64,000 nt of DNA from CAVQZC01 sp963718315 (GTDB lineage Bacteria; Actinomycetota; Thermoleophilia; Gaiellales; JAICJC01), in the NCBI GenBank assembly GCA_963718315.1, contig CAVQZC010000005.1, positions 26,409 to 90,408 of the forward strand. The letters are read 5' to 3'. Shown in pieces: positions 28,831-36,759 of this stretch. Under the pieces are notes generated by a model. The model was not told the DNA's origin. It saw only the letters and a program-made list of their open reading frames with translations, and ran no database searches. The translations under genes and the position numbers were made by a program. Every line of letters begins with the position of its first letter. The first letter of the stretch is position 1.

Positions 28831-29622
28831 TCACGCTCCGTCGCGGAGGTTCTCGGGCAGAATCTGGCCGCCGTCAACCACGATCGTCTGGCCTGTGATG
28901 TAGGAAGCGTCCTCGGAGCAGAGGAAGAGATGGGCCGCCGCGATCTCGTCTGGCGTCGCGACCCGGCCCAGCGGGATCAGCTCGCCCTGCGCGGCCAGGT
29001 CGTCCTCCGACACGATGCTCAGGACGCCCTCGCTGCGGACGGTGCCGGGCTCGACGCCGTTGACCGTGATGCCGAGCGGCGCCAGCTCGACCGCAGCGTT
29101 GCGGATGAAGCCGTTCACGCCCGCCTTCGAGGCCGCGTAGTGCGTAAGCCCGGCCAGCGCGACCCGGGGGCCGGTGATCGACGAGGTGACGGTGATCCTC
29201 CCGCCGCCCTGGGTGCGCATGGGCGGGATGCAGGCGCGGACGGTCAGGAAGAGGCTCTTCAGGTTGGTGTCCAGCACCCGGTCCCACAGCTCCTCGCTCA
29301 TGTCCTCGAGCGGGGATGAGGGATAGATCCCGGCGTTGTGGGTGAGGACGTCCACCAGCCCGTACTGCTCAAGGACGCCGGCGACCATCGACGCCACTGC
29401 CGCTGCGTCGCTGACGTCGACGTGGCTTGGCGTCGCCTCGCCGCCGGCGGCGGTCAGCGCCTCTGCGGTCGCCAGGGCGGCGTCGAGATCGCGGTCGGCA
29501 ACAACGACGCGGGCGCCCTCGGCCGCGTAGCGGCCGGCGATGGCGGCTCCGATCCCGCGGGCGGCGCCGGTGACGATCGCGACCCGGCCCTCCAGCCGGG
29601 CGCTACCAGGTTGGGACGGCAT
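28831..29622 (-). CDS. Short-chain dehydrogenase/reductase
   Basis: 263 residues, FabG-like classical SDR. TGAARGIG nucleotide motif, NAGIYPSSP, catalytic Ser in TVTSSITG, Tyr/Lys in HYAASKAG, and C-terminal YITGQTIVVDGGQ. ADRD after beta-strand 2 favours NAD. The start overlaps the end of the PLP-enzyme gene by 20 bases, implying translational coupling. It would act on a hydroxy or keto intermediate of that enzyme's product. Confidence 0.92.
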   Translation of the reverse strand: MPSQPGSARLEGRVAIVTGAARGIGAAIAGRYAAEGARVVVADRDLDAALATAEALTAAGGEATPSHVDVSDAAAVASMVAGVLEQYGLVDVLTHNAGIYPSSPLEDMSEELWDRVLDTNLKSLFLTVRACIPPMRTQGGGRITVTSSITGPRVALAGLTHYAASKAGVNGFIRNAAVELAPLGITVNGVEPGTVRSEGVLSIVSEDDLAAQGELIPLGRVATPDEIAAAHLFLCSEDASYITGQTIVVDGGQILPENLRDGA

Positions 29623-30757
29623 CGATCGGCCAGATGTCGACGAGGGTGTCGCCGCGGACGCAGTGGTAGTGGGAGTACATGATCACCGTCTGATAGCAGT
29701 GCGGCGGCAGCAGCTCCACGGCCGTGCCGACACGAGGGGCGGCTTCGGACTCGGGCAGCTCGATCCGGCCCATGTCGTCGCCGACGATCACGTACCTGGA
29801 GTCTCGGGGAGCCCCGCTCAGCACCCGCGGCAGCGTGGGCATGAAGATGCCGTCGACCTCCTTGGCGCCGGCGTCGGTGATCGCGTAGCCAGGCTGGGCG
29901 TTCGAGATCACCGTGCCGCGCACGGTCAGCGCCGGGGCGAACGGATGCGGAAGGTCGCGGCGTAGCGGCACGTCGACGTAGTTGCCGTCGAGCACCACAT
30001 ACGACCCCGCCTGCAGCTCGGTCAGGAGGCCGCGCTCGTGGTCGAAGTCGTGGGTGCCGGTGCCGCCCCCACTGACGATCCGCGGTGGCAGGCCCACGGT
30101 GGTCAGGGCGTCGATGAACTGCGCCAACCGGTCGAGGACGACCATCCCCAGGCGCCGACGCTCGTCATAGTCCGGCGTCACCTGGTGAGTGCCGCAGTAG
30201 CCCTGCACGCCGGCGTACTCCAGGCCGTCGGATTCGGCGATCAGCCGGGCCAGCGAGACGGCCATCGCGGGGTCTGCGACACCGGTGCGGTGATCGCCGA
30301 CCTCGACGTCGACCAGCACCTGCATGGGGTGGCCCGAGCGGCGCGCGGACTCGGCCAGCTGGAGGACGTTCTCGGCGTGGTCGGTGGCAACGACCACACC
30401 GCCCGCCGCAGCGTTGATCTCCGCCAGCCGCGCCAGCTTGCCCTTTGTGACAACGCTGGTGAAGAGGAAGATCTCGGTGATCCCGCCGGCCACCATCGCC
30501 TCGGCCTCGGCGATCGTCGAGCAGCCGATGCCGATCGCGCCGGCTGCCATCTGCATGCGGGCGATGCGCAACGACTTGTGGATCTTGACGACCGGCCGCA
30601 GCGCGTACTGGTGCGCGGCCGCATGCGCGGCCAGCGACCCGATGTTGGCCTCCACCCGGTCGAGGTCGAGAACCAGCGCCGGAGTCGACAGCTCCGACCG
30701 GGAGCCCGAGAGCCCGATCAGGGGCTCGTTCGGGCCGCGCCCGCCGGCGTCAGTCAT
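29603..30757 (-). CDS. D-threonine aldolase/D-serine dehydratase-like PLP enzyme, second paralogue
   Basis: 384 residues, fold type III. PLP lysine in LRPVVKIHKSLR (near residue 55), GGGTGTHDF phosphate loop near 225, and C-terminal AVELLPPHCYQTVIMYS and LVDIWPID. Relative to the family P-x-H-x-C/D pattern the His is kept, but the second ligand position is Tyr. ATG 30757 overlaps the GntR stop by 8 bases. Only distantly similar to the paralogue at 12654-13802. Likely acts on a D-amino or beta-hydroxy amino acid; whether it is aldolase, dehydratase or racemase is open. Confidence 0.85.
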   Translation of the reverse strand: MTDAGGRGPNEPLIGLSGSRSELSTPALVLDLDRVEANIGSLAAHAAAHQYALRPVVKIHKSLRIARMQMAAGAIGIGCSTIAEAEAMVAGGITEIFLFTSVVTKGKLARLAEINAAAGGVVVATDHAENVLQLAESARRSGHPMQVLVDVEVGDHRTGVADPAMAVSLARLIAESDGLEYAGVQGYCGTHQVTPDYDERRRLGMVVLDRLAQFIDALTTVGLPPRIVSGGGTGTHDFDHERGLLTELQAGSYVVLDGNYVDVPLRRDLPHPFAPALTVRGTVISNAQPGYAITDAGAKEVDGIFMPTLPRVLSGAPRDSRYVIVGDDMGRIELPESEAAPRVGTAVELLPPHCYQTVIMYSHYHCVRGDTLVDIWPIDAVPTW

Positions 30758-31445
30758 TCGAGACTGGCTCGTCGGGCAGATAGCTCTTCCGCAGACGCGC
30801 GCGAGAGTTGCCGATGTGGGCCTCGATCGCCCCGCGCAGGTCGTCGCCGTCGCCGCGCGCGAACATCGCGACCAGCTTGCGGTGCTCCTTTGTCCGCAGC
30901 CGGGCATGCCGCTCGGCCGGAAACGCGGGATCCATGGCGACGGCCACGGCCAGGTGGCGGTCGGTGGTTCGCCACAGCCGGTCGAGCACACGGCGGATCA
31001 CGTAGTCGGCGGCAGGTGAGAGAAGCGCCCAGTGGAAATCGCGGTGGACCTCGTAGAACTCCTTGCCGTACGGATCGAGCTGCTCCAGCTGGGTCAGGAT
31101 CTGCCGCACCTCGCGGACGTCCTCGTCGCTTCTGACCCCGGCCGATCGCGACGCGAACTCGCCCTCCACCACTGACCGCAGGTCGAAGATCCCGTCGATG
31201 TCCTCGAGCCGGACATCGGTCGCGTAGGTTGCGCCGTGGGAGGTGGCGGAGACCAGATCCTCGGCCTCCAGCCGGCGCAGCGCCTCGCGCACGGGGATGT
31301 GGCTGACCGAGAAGCGCTTGGCCAGCTCCTTGGGCCAGATCCTCTCACCCGGCTTGATAGAGCCGTGCACAATCTCTCCGCGGAGTTGGTTTGTGACGGC
31401 GTCAACCGTGTTGGCGCGAAGATTGATCGGAGGTAACGAGTTCAT
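30750..31445 (-). CDS. GntR-family regulator, FCD (FadR) subfamily
   Basis: 231 residues. Winged HTH in the first 75 residues (LRGEIVHGSIKPGERIWPKE; FSVSHIPVREALRRLEAEDL), then an all-helical FCD domain with metal/ligand residues around RSVVEGEFASR, EVHRDFHWALL and HRKLVAMF with late AHIGN. FCD regulators respond to small organic acids or amino acids. First gene of the operon GntR-PLP-SDR-kinase-regulator. The 15-mer at 31491-31505 is the likely autoregulatory operator. Confidence 0.93.
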   Translation of the reverse strand: MNSLPPINLRANTVDAVTNQLRGEIVHGSIKPGERIWPKELAKRFSVSHIPVREALRRLEAEDLVSATSHGATYATDVRLEDIDGIFDLRSVVEGEFASRSAGVRSDEDVREVRQILTQLEQLDPYGKEFYEVHRDFHWALLSPAADYVIRRVLDRLWRTTDRHLAVAVAMDPAFPAERHARLRTKEHRKLVAMFARGDGDDLRGAIEAHIGNSRARLRKSYLPDEPVSND

Positions 31446-31490
31446 CGGTGGCGCCTCCCACGAGGCGCAAAATGCCAGCCTGCCCCCACC

Positions 31491-31518
31491 GGTATAGTTT
31501 CTATCTTAGCGGAGTCAA
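31491..31518 (-). promoter_or_regulatory. GntR operon promoter with shared operator
   Basis: On the minus strand TTGACT (31518-31513), 16 bases, TATACC (31496-31491). The spacer and -10 contain the near-palindrome that reads GGTATAGTTTCTATC on the plus strand (31491-31505), matching 12 of 15 bases with 17285-17299. Its position predicts repression. Confidence 0.6.
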
Positions 31519-31554
31519 GTGCCACGACCGCCGTTTTTTGACTGCTTGTTTGGC

Positions 31555-31584
31555 GTGACAAGGCTCCTCGTCACCCGGTAGGCT
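31555..31584 (+). promoter_or_regulatory. Candidate leaderless promoter of the flavoprotein gene
   Basis: GTGACA (31555-31560), 18 bases, TAGGCT (31579-31584). The -10 ends six bases before ATG 31591, so transcription would begin at or next to the start codon. Confidence 0.45.
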
Positions 31585-31590
31585 CGCACG

Positions 31591-32739
31591 ATGCGAGTCC
31601 TGATTCTGGGTGCCGGTTTCGGCGGGCTGGAGCTGGCCACGACCCTGTCCGAGGCCGGCGGCGGCGAGGCGTTCGAGGTCACCGTCATCGACCGGGCAGA
31701 CGCCTTCGTCTTCGGCTACTCCAAGCTCGACGTGTTGTTCGGGCGGACGACGCTGGACGCCGTGCGGCTGCCCTACGCGGCGATCGCCAAGCCGGGTGTT
31801 GAGATCCTGCAGGAGACGATCACGGCGATCGACCCGCAGGCGCGCCGTGTCACCACCGACGCCGGGACGCACGACGCCGACGCCCTGGTGGTCGCCCTGG
31901 GGGCGGACTACGACTATGACGCCACCCCCGGCCTGCTCGATGCCAACGAGTTCTACTCGGTCAACGGCGCCGCCCGCCTGGCCGACGTCCTGCCGACGTT
32001 CACCGAGGGCCGCGCGCTGATCGGCGTCTGCGGCGCTCCCTACAAGTGCCCGCCGGCGCCCAGCGAGTGCGCGCTGCTGCTCCACGACTACCTGGCCGAC
32101 CGGGGTGTCCGCGACGCCTGCGAGATCACCATCGTCTCGCCCTTCGGGCGCCCGATCCCGCCGTCGCCCGACTCCTCGGCGGCGCTGCTCGAGGCGTTCG
32201 CCGAACACGGCATCACGTTCTCGGCCGGGCATGCCGTGGCCTCGGTGGACAACGAACGCGGCGTCGCGACCGCCACCGACGGCGAGGAGTTCCCGTTCGA
32301 CCTGTTCCTCGGTGTTCCCCGCCACCGGGCGCCGGATGTGGTTCTGGAGTCGGGCATGGCCGAGGAGGGCTTCATCCCGGTCGCCTCGGCCACGCTGGAG
32401 TCGAAGTTCCCCGGCGTGTACGCGGTCGGCGACGTGGCCACGGTCGGCGTCCCCAAGGCCGGCGTCTTTGCCGAGGGCGCCGCGCGGATCGTGGCCCGGG
32501 CTCTGATCCACCGGGAGCGCCACGGCGACGCACCGGGCGCATACGACGGCAAGGGCTCCTGCTACATCGAGTTCGGCGGCGGCCGCGTGGGCAGGGTCGA
32601 CATCGACTTCCTGTCCGGCCCCAACAAGACCGGCGTGCTGCAGCCGCCGTCGCAGGCTCTGGTCGCCGAGAAGATCGAGTTCGGCGCCAGCCGCCGGGCC
32701 CGCTGGGGCTTCGAGCCCGCAGGCGCCGCCGCTCACTGA
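31591..32739 (+). CDS. FAD-dependent NAD(P)/sulfide:quinone-oxidoreductase-like protein
   Basis: 382 residues. Dinucleotide motif GAGFGGLELA at the N-terminus, second nucleotide region in the middle (CEITIVSPF), and the C-terminal FAD motif VYAVGDVATVG. A CGAPYKCPPAPSECAL segment around residue 150 resembles sulfide:quinone oxidoreductases and type II NADH dehydrogenases and contains two Cys plus a third nearby. No membrane helix; likely peripheral. Electron donor is uncertain. Confidence 0.85.
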   Translation: MRVLILGAGFGGLELATTLSEAGGGEAFEVTVIDRADAFVFGYSKLDVLFGRTTLDAVRLPYAAIAKPGVEILQETITAIDPQARRVTTDAGTHDADALVVALGADYDYDATPGLLDANEFYSVNGAARLADVLPTFTEGRALIGVCGAPYKCPPAPSECALLLHDYLADRGVRDACEITIVSPFGRPIPPSPDSSAALLEAFAEHGITFSAGHAVASVDNERGVATATDGEEFPFDLFLGVPRHRAPDVVLESGMAEEGFIPVASATLESKFPGVYAVGDVATVGVPKAGVFAEGAARIVARALIHRERHGDAPGAYDGKGSCYIEFGGGRVGRVDIDFLSGPNKTGVLQPPSQALVAEKIEFGASRRARWGFEPAGAAAH

Positions 32740-32754
32740 CGGTACGATCGCTCG

Positions 32755-35700
32755 ATGGAGCGCAAGATCGTGACCGCGCTGTTCTGCGACGTGGCCGGCT
32801 CGACCAGTCTGGCCGAGCGCCTCGACCCCGAGGAGCTGCGCGAGGTCATGGGCGGGTGGTTTGCCACCGCGCGGGCCGAGATCGAGGCCCAGGGCGGCAC
32901 CGTCGAGAAGTACATCGGCGACGCCGTGATGGCGGTCTTCGGCGTCCCGGTTGCCCACGAGGACGACCCGGCGCGCGCCCTTCGCGCCGCCCTCGGCCTG
33001 CGCGAGCGCCTGGCCGCCTTCAACGCCGAGCTCACCGGTACGCACGGCCTTGCGATCGAGATCCGCACCGGCATCAACACCGGCGAGGCGGTGACGACGA
33101 CCGACCCGGCGCCGGGCGAGCCGATGGTGACCGGTGTCGCCCTCAACGCGGCCGCCCGCCTCGAGCAGCTCGCAGAGCCAGGCCAGATCCTGGTTGCCGA
33201 GCGCACCGTCCGGGCTGCACCGGCCTTTGCCTTCGACGACCTGGGCCAGGTCGAGCTGCGGGGCAAGGAGGACGGCGTCCGCGCCTTCGTCCTGCGCGGG
33301 GAGGTGGCGGACGCTCCGGTTCGCGGCCTGCCCGGCGTCCGCGCGCCGCTGGTCGGGCGCGACCGCGAGCTCGACCTGCTGCTGTCGCTTCAGGAGCGCA
33401 CCGTGGCCGAGGGCCGGCCCCACCTGGCCACCATCTACGGCGATCCCGGCGTCGGCAAGAGCCGCCTGGTGCGCGAGCTGATCAGCCGCCTGCGCGATGC
33501 CCCCGAGCCGCCCGGGATCCACGTCGGCCGCTGCCTCTCCTACGGCGAGGGCATTGCCTACTGGCCGTTGGCCGAGATCCTCCACAGCCTGGCCGGCATC
33601 GCCGACGACGATCCGGCCGCAACCGCGCTCTCGCAGATCACCGCCCTCGTCGACGACGCGCTCCCCGGCGCCTCGCCCGAGCAGCGCGGCATGACCACGG
33701 CCGCGCTGGCGTTCACCATCGGCCTCGATTCCGGCGACCAGGAGTTCTCACGGCTGCAGCCCTCGGCGATCCGTGTCGAGCTTCAGCGTGCCTGGCGCAC
33801 CATCCTCTCGGCGCTGGCCGCGCGCCGGCCGGTCGTCCTGGTGGTCGAGGACATCCACTGGGCCGATCCGGTGCTGCTCGACCTGCTGGAGGAGATCGCC
33901 GAGCGCGCCCAGGGGCGGCTGCTCGTGATCTGCCCGTCCCGCCCCGACCTGACCGACACCCGTCCCACCTGGGGAGGCGGCCGTCTCAGCTTCTCGGCCG
34001 TCTTCCTGGCGCCGCTCACCGCCGAGTCGGCCAACGCACTCGTCCAGCACCTGCTGGACGTCGACGGGCTTTCCGACGATGTCCGCGAGCGAATCCTCGA
34101 GCGTGCCGAGGGCAACCCCTTCTTTCTCGAGGAGATCCTCCGCCAGCTGATGGACCAGGGCAGGATCGTCCAGGACGGCGAGCGCTGGAAGGCCGCCGGC
34201 GAGCTGACCGACGTCGAGCTGCCGGACACGGTGCAGGCGGTGCTGGCGGCCCGCATCGACCTGCTCGAGCCGAGCCAGAAGAACGCACTGCAGCAGGCGT
34301 CAGTGGTAGGGCGAATCTTCTGGCGCGGCGCCGTCTCGATCCTGGTCGACCACGCCGACACGATCGACGACGACCTCCGCCGGCTGGAGGAGCGTGAGCT
34401 GGTGGGGCTGCGGCTGACCTCGTCGATGATCGGCGAGGAGGAGCTCGCCTTCAGCCACATCCTCACTCGCGACGTCGCCTACGAGACCCTGCCCCGCCGC
34501 GAACGGCCGCGCGCCCATGCGCGCGTCGCCGCCTGGATCGAGGAGCGTGCCGGCGACCGCCACGGCGAGTACGTCGGGCTGCTCGCCCACCACTACGGCG
34601 AGGCCTACCGCGGCGCCCGATCCGACCGCAGCTACGACCCGGAACAGCTCGACGCGCTGCGCCTCCACGCATTCGACCTGATGCTGCAATCGGCGCGGTC
34701 GTCCCTGCGCGGCTCGTCCAACCGCGGGTCACGGGCGCTCGCCCAGGCGGCACTCGACATCGCGATGACGCCGCTCGAGGAGGCGACCGCGCTGGGGACT
34801 CTGGGGTTCGCCTACGGCAGTGCCGGGCTCGGCGACGAGGCGTTCGCCTCGATGAAGCGGGCGGTCGACGTGGTTGCGCAGTCGGGGGAGGGTGGCGCCT
34901 GGATCGCGCTGCTGTGCGGCGTGGCGCTGGAGCAGGTGTGCAGGTGGAGCGGCACGATGACGCAGCTTCCCAGCGAGGAGGAGGCAGCCCGGCTGCTCGA
35001 CCTCGGGCTCAGCCATCTCGACGAGGGGGAGAGCGAGGCGCGGGTGCGCCTGCTCACCGCACAGGCGTTCTGGGCGCACGGCTACCCGCGCACCACGACC
35101 TCGCCGTACCTCGACCCTCACGTCGCGGTCGAGACGGGTGAGGCGGCCGCCGCGATGGCCGAACGGATCGGCCGCCGCGACCTGGTCGTCGTCGCCCTCG
35201 ACTCGGTCCAGCACAACCTGATGCGCCTACTCGATTACCCGGTGGCCTATGACGTCGCCATCCGCCGGCTCGAGATCGCCCGCACCGCCGGCGACATCGG
35301 CGAGCTGGGCGACAGCTACGCCGTCGCCTGCTGGGTGGGCGTCTATCTGGGCGAGTTCGCGGAGGCCTACCGGATCGGCCGCGAGGGCTACGACCTGCTG
35401 GTGCAGGACGCGCCGACGTATGCCGCCCACTCCCTCTCGTGGGCTGCCCTGGCCTCCTTCTACCTTGGCGAGTGGGACCGGGTGCTGGCCGAGCTCGACC
35501 TCGTGACAGCCGGGCTCGGGGAGCGGGGCCAGACGCCGACATCGGGCTTCGCGAGCCCGATCCCCGCCGCGGCGCTCATCCACGAGGTGCGCGGCGACCG
35601 CGGGGCTGCCGATGCGTTGCTCGCGCAAACCGCGGCGATCGAGAACCGCCGGGGAGTGCTGTCGCCCAACCTGTCTCCGCTGATCGTCACCATCCTGCTG

Positions 35701-36168
35701 CTCCGTGGCGAGGTCGCCGAGGCGCGGGCGCGGGTCGGCCGCACCGGCGTCAGCGGGGTGGAGGCCGGCGTCACCCCGCGGATGCTGGTCGCCGAAGGCG
35801 AGGTGCTGGTGGCGGAGCAGCGGTGGGACGACCTTCCGGCCTTCGCATCACACCTGCGCCAGAGCGCGGCGGCTACGGGCGCCCGCTCGGTTCCGCCCGC
35901 GGCCGACTGGCTGGACGGCGTGGCCGCCTTCCACGGCGGCGAGGTCGCCCTCGCAATCGACCACCAGCGGGCCGCTGCAGATGGCTACGACGCACTCGAC
36001 ATGCCGGTCCATGCGGCAGTCACCCGGCTCGATCTGGCCGACGCGCTGATCGCGGCCGGCCGGCTCGACGAGGCCCGCGCCGCACTCACCGAGGCGGAGC
36101 CACCGCTGGCGCGGGTCGGCCACAAGCCGGCGCTCGCGCGCCTGAGCGCTACGCTCGCCCAGACATGA
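32755..36168 (+). CDS. Class III adenylate/guanylate cyclase-AAA ATPase-TPR regulator
   Basis: 1137 residues. N-terminal class III cyclase domain (residues 1-180): metal Asp in LFCDVAGSTS and in KYIGDAVMAVFG, then GINTGEAV and the Asn/Arg transition-state pair in GVALNAAARLEQ, so it looks catalytically competent. Next an AAA_16/STAND-type ATPase (Walker A YGDPGVGKSRLV; Walker B VVLVVEDIHWAD), and a long helical TPR-like C-terminal half. Abundant family in soil actinobacteria; ligand and output unknown. TACGAT lies six bases before the ATG (leaderless style). The stop overlaps the next start as ATGA. Confidence 0.92.
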   Translation: MERKIVTALFCDVAGSTSLAERLDPEELREVMGGWFATARAEIEAQGGTVEKYIGDAVMAVFGVPVAHEDDPARALRAALGLRERLAAFNAELTGTHGLAIEIRTGINTGEAVTTTDPAPGEPMVTGVALNAAARLEQLAEPGQILVAERTVRAAPAFAFDDLGQVELRGKEDGVRAFVLRGEVADAPVRGLPGVRAPLVGRDRELDLLLSLQERTVAEGRPHLATIYGDPGVGKSRLVRELISRLRDAPEPPGIHVGRCLSYGEGIAYWPLAEILHSLAGIADDDPAATALSQITALVDDALPGASPEQRGMTTAALAFTIGLDSGDQEFSRLQPSAIRVELQRAWRTILSALAARRPVVLVVEDIHWADPVLLDLLEEIAERAQGRLLVICPSRPDLTDTRPTWGGGRLSFSAVFLAPLTAESANALVQHLLDVDGLSDDVRERILERAEGNPFFLEEILRQLMDQGRIVQDGERWKAAGELTDVELPDTVQAVLAARIDLLEPSQKNALQQASVVGRIFWRGAVSILVDHADTIDDDLRRLEERELVGLRLTSSMIGEEELAFSHILTRDVAYETLPRRERPRAHARVAAWIEERAGDRHGEYVGLLAHHYGEAYRGARSDRSYDPEQLDALRLHAFDLMLQSARSSLRGSSNRGSRALAQAALDIAMTPLEEATALGTLGFAYGSAGLGDEAFASMKRAVDVVAQSGEGGAWIALLCGVALEQVCRWSGTMTQLPSEEEAARLLDLGLSHLDEGESEARVRLLTAQAFWAHGYPRTTTSPYLDPHVAVETGEAAAAMAERIGRRDLVVVALDSVQHNLMRLLDYPVAYDVAIRRLEIARTAGDIGELGDSYAVACWVGVYLGEFAEAYRIGREGYDLLVQDAPTYAAHSLSWAALASFYLGEWDRVLAELDLVTAGLGERGQTPTSGFASPIPAAALIHEVRGDRGAADALLAQTAAIENRRGVLSPNLSPLIVTILLLRGEVAEARARVGRTGVSGVEAGVTPRMLVAEGEVLVAEQRWDDLPAFASHLRQSAAATGARSVPPAADWLDGVAAFHGGEVALAIDHQRAAADGYDALDMPVHAAVTRLDLADALIAAGRLDEARAALTEAEPPLARVGHKPALARLSATLAQT

Positions 36169-36759
36169 ACGTCCGCGTTGCCACGTACGACGACCTCGAC
36201 GCCGTGGTCGAGACGCTGACGCTCGCGTTTCGCACCGACCCGGTGTGGGGGCCCTACTCGTTCCCCGACCCGGAGCACGCAGCTCGAGAAGTCCCGACGC
36301 TTCTGGCGCGCGCTGGCGACCATCGAGCTCCGCTTCGGTTGGACGCTGATGACGCCGAACTGCGAGGCGGTCGCGGTGTGGATCCCACCCGGGCTGCCGG
36401 AGATGACCCCGGAGGAGGGCGCGGCCTTCGAGGAGCTGACCGTGGAGCTGCTGGGAGCGGAGCAGTCGGCCATCGTGATGGACGCCTTCGCCGCCCTCGA
36501 CGCCCACCATCCCCACGAGCCGCCGCACTACTACCTGAGCCTGCTCGCCACCCACGACGACCACCGCGGCAAGGGCATCGGCCAGGCCCTGCTCGCCGCC
36601 GGGCTGGAGCGGATCGACGCCGAGCATGGGCCGGCCTACCTGGAGTCGACCAACCCCGGCAACAACCACCGGTACGCACGTGCCGGCTTCGAGCCGCACG
36701 GCCGGATCGCGCTCCCCAACGGGCACGTGATCACGACCATGTGGCGCGACGCTGTCTAG
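36165..36759 (+). CDS. GNAT-family acetyltransferase, frameshifted
   Basis: The N-terminus (MNVRVATYDDLDAVVETLTL to YSFPDPEHAAR) is in one frame; the rest (RFWRALATIELRFGWTLM, then the acetyl-CoA loop DHRGKGIGQALL and GFEPHGRI) is in the next. One extra base within 36285-36293 accounts for the change (595 nt; 594 expected, 197 residues). ATG 36165 overlaps the cyclase stop as ATGA. The family transfers acetyl groups to small molecules or proteins; acceptor unknown. Confidence 0.82.
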
